Assembly (NCBI GenBank): GCA_037447655.1
Contig: JBBHKE010002260.1
Location: 1-64,000 of the forward strand
DNA length: 64,000 bases
Origin: Zygnema cylindricum
Lineage: Eukaryota; Streptophyta; Zygnematophyceae; Zygnematales; Zygnemataceae
Direction: 5' to 3'
Shown here: positions 57,544 through 64,000 of the stretch, piece by piece
How positions within the stretch are numbered: position 1 is the stretch's first letter
Layout of the letters: every line of letters begins with the position of its first letter
The notes under the pieces: model-generated
The model's input: only the letters and a program-made list of their open reading frames with translations
The model's database searches: none
What the model was told of the DNA's origin: nothing
Program-made: the position numbers and the translations under genes

Positions 57544-58554
57544 AGGACCTCAAAGTAGGCAGCTCACACGAAGCCTCTAGGATAACCCTAACCCCTTTGT
57601 GTTTCAGCAAGAATAACTGTCACTCTGGCAGACAAAAGCTCTGACCACCTTCACTATTGTAATGGCAAGACCCCCCTGAGTCTATAGCAAAAAGAATCTC
57701 TGAATTTGCTCCCCTGAGCAGTAAGTTATGAAGAGTCAAAGTTGACCTTTTGTACAGGAGCTCTCTGGGAGAGATGGTCTAATCTATCAAAAGTTTCTAA
57801 GTCCTATCTCTCTCTAAAACTCTATCTACTGAAGTACGGCACCAATTATAAGAGTGTATCATACATAAAGGTACATGTGCCGATGTACTTTGTGTACGAC
57901 CATTGTACAACATGGCCAACAAGTCGACACATGTCATTTTTCGATTCGTTCCCGGAATCCCCAGAGATGCCGAAATTCAATGTGATTGTGCCACGTGGAA
58001 ATTGATGTGACGTCGACCATAAGCCGCCGAAAACTCATTCCGCGATCTCGGCATGGTTCGTGGCCGTCCGATGAAGTCGGATTAAAATCGTGGCCGTCAT
58101 AAATACTTGCGCACTATTTGTTTCGCCATCGAAACAAAATGCGCGGTATCTGTTTCTGATGTTCCGTGGCCGTACATTACAAGTGTATCTATGTCTAAAT
58201 ATTCCGTTGAATGAAAATAGGCTACGTGTTAACTTGTAAATAATTACGAAACCATATATGTCTAACCATGATGCCAGACTAACTGGCTAAGGCTACCGGC
58301 TATGTTGACGAATTTAGGTACCAGGTTCAAATCCAGGGTCCGTCAATTTCTATTTTGGTAAATCTACCAAAATCTACAACGCGTTACTCTATCTCTAATC
58401 AGCATAGGCAGCCATGGCTCTAGCTCCCTCTTCAACCTTCAGTGACTACGACAAGTGTGGGAGCTGAAGAGAGAAGTTAGAGGCAGACTGCCTCGGCTTC
58501 TTTTCTGCATTTTGCAAAACCTAAAAAATACTAAAATAACCTTTTATTTCTACA
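57524..58554 (-). repeat. C3 5' LTR
   Basis: 1031 bp, paired with 52141-53172. The TATA position reads TGTACAAAAGG. It includes the first Gag codons at its inner end. Confidence 0.92.
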
Positions 58555-60090
58555 CGGGACACCACCATAGTAAGCACTTTTCTTTTCATTACTCAAGTTA
58601 ACACTAAACAGTCCTTGTCTACCCTTATCAGTTGTGAAGTAGACTTCATCTCCATACTTAGCTGTAAAGACTCCCTTTCTAGTAAAGGTATCAAAATCCT
58701 TGTCATCTAATACAAAATTAGACAAAAGATTTGTATTCAACTGAGGAATGTAGAGTACATCTGAAAAGGTGAGTATAGAAGTCTTGCCCTCCATTAAGAC
58801 ATTTAGATCTACCGAGCCCACTAGATCTGTAGTAACTACTCTCCCATCCCCTTACTCTATTTGTAAAGTAGGAATCTTTCTTAGCTTAGTGAAAAGGTGT
58901 CTATCACGACACATATAAATGGATGCATTTGAGTTGATGATCCATCCTTCCTGTGGAGCTTCTCGAATGGCTCCAAGACCACGATTTTGTTTCCGATGGA
59001 TCTCTTTCTCCTCAAGATTTTGTCGAGGAGAAGCTTCCCATCCTCCTCCTCAAAGGACTCGTTCTCCTCAGCCTCTCCTTTTACTCGAGTGATCACAAGT
59101 GCCTTCTTTTTCCCTCTTGAAGAACCCCCTCCACGGTTTTCTTGGAGCTTCAGCTCCCATAGCTTGGTGCAAACAGCTATGAAGTGTCTCGACTTTTAGC
59201 AGAAATGACAAAGACCCTTTGGGGACCTAGGTTCTACAGATTGATCTCTTTGTCCTTTGAAATTGTTGTATGGCTTTTTAGGATCCTTCCTTCACCGGTC
59301 CGTTCCGGCAGCTAGAGCTTGAACGTTCTTACCTCCTCTACGGATCTCAATAGTATTGTCATGCACGAGTATCATTCGGTCCACGATGTTCCACTTCCAA
59401 GAAATGTCATCCATTTCTTGCACTCGGTACACTATGTTTTCATACTCCTCAGGCAGCTTCATGATGAGAGTGTTAACTTTCATATTCATTGTGCTTGTCC
59501 ATCCGGCACTCTCCATCTCCATATATAGGCAAGAGAGATCATTGCAGTAATCTAACATCTTCCCTCCTTTGTAAGTATAACTCCCCAACCTTTGCTCAGC
59601 CAGCTGGAGCTCTTGAATGGTACCAGCTTTATAGATCTCCACTAAAGTCATCCACAACTCCTCGACCTTGAACATGTGAAGATGAGAGGTCGCCAAAGCT
59701 TGAGTGAGGTGCCTCAAAATGAAATGCCCGGCAGTCATTTGGTGTACTCCCAAATTTGAATATCATTTTCCTCAGTCTTTACGGCCACCGCTTTAGGTGC
59801 CGCGGAGATAAAAGTGAGAGGTATCTCCTTTCCTTTCCTCTTTTCGTGCACACTGCTGTCCCTATCATCTGTCTCCTCCGTTGGAGCAGATGCTCCAGCA
59901 GAAAAACCTCACTCCACAAAACCCTAGTGAAGTTCCTTGAGATGGACGTTTCACTTGTCCACTAACAATACCCCAGTATCACTTTTCACACAATGCCCCT
60001 ATCATCATGGCTTCCTAGTAAATGAACCCAGATCTGTTGAAGATGGGCACCCTAGAGGGTGGGCCCATAACCTGCAATTATGTGTCTCCC
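58531..60090 (-). pseudogene. C2 Gag, protease and pre-integrase part
   Basis: Gag starts in the 5' LTR (MGDT, then TAA in this copy, where the 3' LTR has GAA) and goes on through LQVMGPPSRVP. 59753-59292 (153 residues) is the Gag core (FILRHLTQALATSHLHMFKVEEL, PEEYENIVYRVQEM). The knuckle region is near 59190-59230. 59096-58881 has an acidic stretch and the approach to protease, where the D-S-G site reads NSNASI-like, so it is damaged. 58821-58555 is the protease end (FSDVLYIPQL) and the pre-integrase start. C3 cuts it at 58554. Confidence 0.8.
60061..60072 (-). other. C2 primer site, half tRNA-Met type
   Basis: The minus strand reads GGTTATGGGCCC directly after the 5' LTR. Confidence 0.78.
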
Positions 60091-61069
60091 ATTGGACTGC
60101 AAAATTCAGGAAGCCTCTAAATAGCTTTTGACTAACCCACTTTTAACTAGGATTGCTGCTACCCAAGCAAGAAAATAGACAATATGATTGCACCCCTGTG
60201 CAGTCTAGACTCCCCTGAGTCCACAACAAGAAGAATCACTAAAAACGCCCAACCAGGCGATTAATTATCAAGTGGCAAATATGCCAATATTTATACAAGT
60301 TTGTTGGGAGAGAGGCGGTTACCTCCTCAGTCTTCTAAGTCCTGAACCCCTCTCACAACCCCTATCTACTGATGTACGAACTAATCAGAAGACTTAACAG
60401 TACAGAAAGTTACTAAGGCCGATGTACTTTCTGTACGGCCTGTGTACAACAAGGACAGGGAGGGGACATCTATCTCCTTCCGACTCCTTCTCATGTTCTC
60501 CGGGATTTCCTCTTCTCAATGATACCTTGCCACGTGCCGCCAAGTCATGTCACGTCCAAAAACCGCCAAGGCAACCATTCAAAGATATCAGCAATGATGC
60601 GGGCCGTCGGATCCAAACCGGCTTTAAATGCTCGCCGTTCAAAAACAAATGTCCAGTAAATTTGATTCGTGCGTACTAAAAGTCAACTAGTTTCTATGTC
60701 CGCACTTTGTTATCTCGTTAGTCGGATTAATGATCTAGCTAATATTTTAAATAGAAATCAAACCCTATGTATCCTAACAGACTACTACGACAGACCAGTA
60801 AGAGCTGACGACTACGCCTCGCTTTGCCGGTCGAATGTTCGAGTCCTGCCAAACTTAACCTTTTGTTGAGAGTGACTTAGGTCACTCTTTAGTCCTGCCT
60901 ATGGAGCTGAGGCGGTCATGGCTCCACTGCCCTCTGTCTTTTTCAGTGACTACAACAAGTATGGGGGCTAGAGAGAGAAGGTGGAGGCAGGTTGACTGTC
61001 CTTTTCTTTTAGCTATTTTAACTAATTAAGACCTAGAAAATTCCTCCCCTAATTCTACTAATTTCAGCA
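60073..61069 (-). repeat. C2 5' LTR
   Basis: 997 bp, same length as 48304-49300. Minus-strand start TGCTGAAATT, end AATTGCA. Confidence 0.9.
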
Positions 61070-62480
61070 TTGGTGGACTATCCACCTGATCGAAAAACAC
61101 TTGGATATAAGTGGGTTTTCAAATTAAAACTGAATCAGAACAATACTATTGAGCGGTATAAGGCCCGGTTAGTGGCAAAAGGTTTTACTCAAAAAGAGGG
61201 AATAGACTACGAAGAAACCTTTGCTCCGATCGTCAGATTTCCCTCGGTCCGGATACTTCTCAGTCTGGCAGATGCAGAAGACATGGAAATACACCAGATG
61301 GATATCAAGTCAGCCTTCTTGCATGGAGAACTAGAGGAGGAGATCTTAATGCGACAGCCGGAAGGATTCATGGAATAATGAGACGAAAGTAAGGTATGTC
61401 GGCTGATCAAATCTCTCTATGGTTTGAAATAGGCGCCCAGACAATGGAACAAAAAAACTTGATGAGTTCCTTGCCAGTCTGGGATACATCCAGATTAGTT
61501 CAGATCATTCAATTTATGTTTTTGAAGGTGAGGAAGGTGTCATCTTTATTGCAATTTATGTTGATGATTTGCTTGTTCTGAGTAAGTCAATGAAGAATAT
61601 CAACAATTAAAAAATAGATCTAAAGGGAAGATTTGTAATTAAGGACATACGGGAGGCAAGAAATATTTTGGGAATAGAAGTAGAGAGAGATAGAGAAAAA
61701 AGAAAAATTAGACTAAGTCAGAAAGAGGCAATTAGAAACATGTTGGAAAAATTTTAGATGGACAAAGCCAACAGTTGTACAACTCCTATGGATCTAAAGA
61801 AGGGAAGTGAGGGGAGTGAGGAAGGAGACATCCTAATTATAGATGATGAAATACGTCAGAAGAAAAAGAAGTTTATGCAAAATATCCCATACAGACAAGT
61901 AGTGGGCAGTTTGATTTATTTTATGAATTGTACCATACTGGATTTGGCAGTTGCTGTAGGAGTGCTAAGTAAGAGCATGAATGCTCCTACCAAAAGGGAT
62001 TGGGAAGCAGCTAAGAGGGTCCTCAGATATCTCAAAGAAACTAGGGATCTATGACTGCATCTAGGTGGGGAAAATACTAACATCACCATTTGGAGTGATG
62101 CCAGCTTTGGGGATGCTCCGATGCAAAGATGTACATCTGTATATGTGTTGTATGTGGGAAATGGTGCTTGTTGCTAGAGCAGTAAGCAGCAAAAGGTCAT
62201 TGCTCAGTCCACCATGGAGGCAGAGTATATGGCATCTTGCTTTGCTGTGAAGGAATTGATGTGGGTCAAATCCTTGCTTGGTGAATTGCGACATCTTAAG
62301 AGTGGAATTCTGAAATATTATGTGATAATCAAGCAGCAATTGCAATTGCTGCTAATCTCAAACATCACTTTAAAGCAAAGCACATGGATACCAAACTTAG
62401 CTTTGTTAGGGAAGAGGTGGAATATAGAGCAGACAATGGATGGTGGTAGACATGATGACAAAGACTGTGCCTTTTCCTAA
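61070..62480 (+). pseudogene. C0 RT and RNase H
   Basis: 61070-61378 is the first part of RT ([48 protein letters not shown]). Two stops follow, then LYGLK-TAG-APRQW, with TAG where C2 has a Gln codon. The active-site box YVDDLLVL is intact near 61560. 61758-62054 covers the RT end (MDKANSCTTPMDLKK, VGSLIYFMNCT). RNase H to 62480 is frame-shifted several times (MEAEYMASCF readable). Not functional. Confidence 0.86.
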
Positions 62481-62528
62481 ATTATTTTTTTGCGAAGAGA
62501 AGTGTGGACTTAAACGTAAAAGTGACTA

Positions 62529-62542
62529 GAAAATAAGTAGAG
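62529..62542 (+). other. C0 polypurine tract
   Basis: GAAAATAAGTAGAG directly before the LTR start TGTTGAAAATC. Confidence 0.7.
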
Positions 62543-63403
62543 TGTTGAAAATCAAAAGTTTTCTTATGTATTTTCTAGGTTTCTTAATTGATGTAAAATG
62601 AAGAGGAAAAAGCAGAGGCAGCTTGCTTCTAACTTCTCTCTCTAGCCCCATACTTGTCGTAGTCACTAAAGGCTGGAGAGGAAGCTAAAGCCATGGCTGC
62701 CTATGCTTCTCCTAGAGTTAGAAGGCAACCCTTTTGGTAAACTTACCAAAAAGGTTGACGGACCCAAGATTTGATCTTGGTACCTACTATCCTTCTAAGT
62801 AGCCTAGTATCGTTACCATGTAGCCTAGCACTTATGTTGAAGTATATAGGGTACATTAGCTACTTAACAATAAGGAAATACAGAAGCTCATTTAACTGAC
62901 GAACGGACCATAATCACAAAGAGATAGTTAGATAGAGTAACGTCGAAAATACCACTTAAATTTTTAACGGCCCTGAATTAAGGCCAATATCAATCAGACA
63001 ACAGAGGAAGAAGCCAACATCCCGGAATAGACGATTTGGCGGTTTGCGGTCAGAGCCACACCAGATGACACGTGGCAACATGACATTGGATAATGACATC
63101 TTCGGGACATACCATGGCCAACCCGGATATGGCAGGCGTCGTCTTCTTGGCAATGTTGTACAATAGTCGTACTGAAAGTACTTTGGGCCAAGTACCTTTC
63201 TGTACTGTACAGTGATTAGATTGGCTCTGTACTTCAGTAGTAGAGGGATCACAGAGTGGTTTAAGACTTAGGAGAATTAGAAGTAGCCGCCTCTCTCCCA
63301 GAGTGCTCTTGTATAAAAGGTCATCTTTGACCATTGATAATTTAGCTGCTCAGGGGAGCATATTTTAGGATTCTTTTTGCAATAGACTTAGAGGAGTTTG
63401 CTC
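62543..63403 (+). repeat. C0 3' LTR, cut by the S2 LTR
   Basis: It has the LTR blocks in plus orientation: GCCATGGCTGCC, the palindrome CCTTTTGGTAAACTTACC, the hairpin TTGACGGACCCAAG, and GTATAAAAGG at 63311-63320. It stops at TTTGCTC (63403), where the 5' copy continues TTCCAAGGGC. The rest is beyond the inserted LTR. Confidence 0.85.
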
Positions 63404-64000
63404 TGTTGTTTTTGGAAGATTAAGTTTCGTATGTGCGTACGCATGTTTGCGTGCGTATGTAATTATCCGATATACTGTGGAGGTTCGAAAGGATTTATGG
63501 ATTGGGGAATTAAATGTACACGTAAAATTAATGGAGTTATTGAGTGGAGCGAAATGTGATAGAAAATGGACGGCGGATTCCGAAGCGATCCGACGTGAGA
63601 TAATCGACGATGATTTAAAATATTCGAAGTATTTGAAAAATGTACGCTCGCCGTACAAAACATAATGCGACAGGTGGGATATATGAAAGGACACCGCCGG
63701 TACATAGAATCTTCTTTGGACAGGTGTACTTTATTTGCGACATGCGTATTTATTGCAAACGACGCAGAGTCAGTACGGAAAATATTTGGAAGGTACGGTT
63801 TAATTTTGACAAGTGGAACGTGAATTCACCACGCAACATCGTGGGATATTTGACGACTCGCGTGGATTTTGTTTGGTTTTGTGTGACCACGTGGTGCTAC
63901 ATCGAGGGAGCCGATTAAGAGCGACGGACGGCGGATATAGGCCGCCGAGATTTTTTATGTAGTGGTGACGCGAAATCGCGTCAATCACACGATATTTATA
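63404..64000 (+). mobile_element. LTR S2, start only
   Basis: It begins TGTTGTTTTTGGAAG and matches the first 600 bp of solo LTR S1 (33920) with many changes, including GTGGAGGTTCGAAAGGATTT. It runs off the window end, so a solo LTR and a full element cannot be told apart. It lies in the C0 3' LTR. Confidence 0.8.

Larger units (their letters stand above)
52141..58554 (-). mobile_element. Copia element C3, innermost insertion
   Basis: 6414 bp with LTRs of 1032 and 1031 bp, inserted in C2 with CGGGG (52136-52140) and CGGGA (58555-58559) as the duplication. It has the best-kept coding region of the Copia set: one frame from 57543 to 55576 broken only by a few stops. The LTR copies differ by roughly 4% over the first 370 bp by hand count, so it is not recent. 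Confidence 0.92.
48304..61069 (-). mobile_element. Copia element C2, split by C3
   Basis: About 6.3 kb without C3. Both LTRs are 997 bp (48304-49300, 60073-61069). It is inserted just before the C0 RT, with TTCGT (48299-48303) and TTGGT (61070-61074) as the target duplication with one change. It is the most different of the four Copia copies; its LTR shares only blocks with the others. Confidence 0.9.
37687..63403 (+). mobile_element. Copia element C0, outermost host of three insertions
   Basis: Plus-strand Ty1/Copia: partial 5' LTR, primer site, gag, protease, integrase, RT-RNase H, polypurine tract, 3' LTR. Integrase precedes RT, which marks Copia. It is split by the solo LTR 39109-40182, C1 (40781-47172) and C2 (48304-61069). 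Once these are removed the coding order is continuous over about 5.5 kb. All domains have stops or frameshifts. Confidence 0.9.

Noticed and set aside
1-64000. Host protein-coding genes, rRNA, CRISPR arrays
   Set aside because: Every recognisable coding block matches Gypsy or Copia domains or the methyltransferase inside F1; no rRNA blocks or spaced repeats were seen.

Overview
The window looks like plant (streptophyte) nuclear DNA made almost entirely of nested, decayed LTR retrotransposons. No host gene, rRNA, tRNA or CRISPR array was found. Coding traces belong to Ty3/Gypsy and Ty1/Copia polyproteins, and most are broken by stops and frameshifts. The species cannot be named from this. A Gypsy-borne cytosine methyltransferase, heavy nesting and plant-type Gypsy/Copia lineages suggest a non-model plant such as a fern, lycophyte, bryophyte or charophyte (inference).

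Layout. 1-5175: AT-rich non-coding DNA with foldback and MITE-like repeats. 5176-12650: Gypsy E1 (minus strand, initiator-Met tRNA primer site). 12651-17431: related Gypsy E2 (minus, 5' end missing). 17437-37295: Gypsy F1 (minus, about 11.2 kb once insertions are removed), order Gag-CCHC-protease-DNA methyltransferase-RT-RNase H-integrase. F1 is split by F2 (22774-30020), a related element whose methyltransferase, RT, RNase H and most of integrase are deleted, and by a solo LTR (33920-35293, TSD AGATA). 37296-37686: Copia LTR fragment (minus). 37687-63403: Copia C0 (plus), interrupted by a solo LTR (39109-40182, TSD CACAT), Copia C1 (40781-47172, minus, TSD TTTGG) and Copia C2 (48304-61069, minus), which itself holds Copia C3 (52141-58554, minus). 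63404-64000: start of another LTR inserted in the C0 3' LTR.

The main discovery is the F1/F2 group. (1) F1 carries a C5-cytosine methyltransferase domain inside Pol, between protease and RT. (2) Both F1 and F2 have split direct repeats (long arm - body - short arm/long arm - short arm) like PAT/Ngaro elements of the DIRS order, yet F1 encodes a DDE integrase and both have short target-site duplications. (3) The sequence just inside the long arm, where a tRNA primer site should lie, is instead complementary to a segment within the arm itself. The paired sequences differ completely between F1 and F2 while the pairing is kept, which points to self-priming of reverse transcription.

The Copia group has its own oddities. 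Its primer site matches the anticodon-side half of initiator tRNA-Met (as in Drosophila copia), the Gag start codon lies in the LTR so that the primer site is translated, and the LTRs share a hairpin with a tRNA T-arm look. Premature stops at fixed glutamine codons fit decay by methylated-cytosine deamination.
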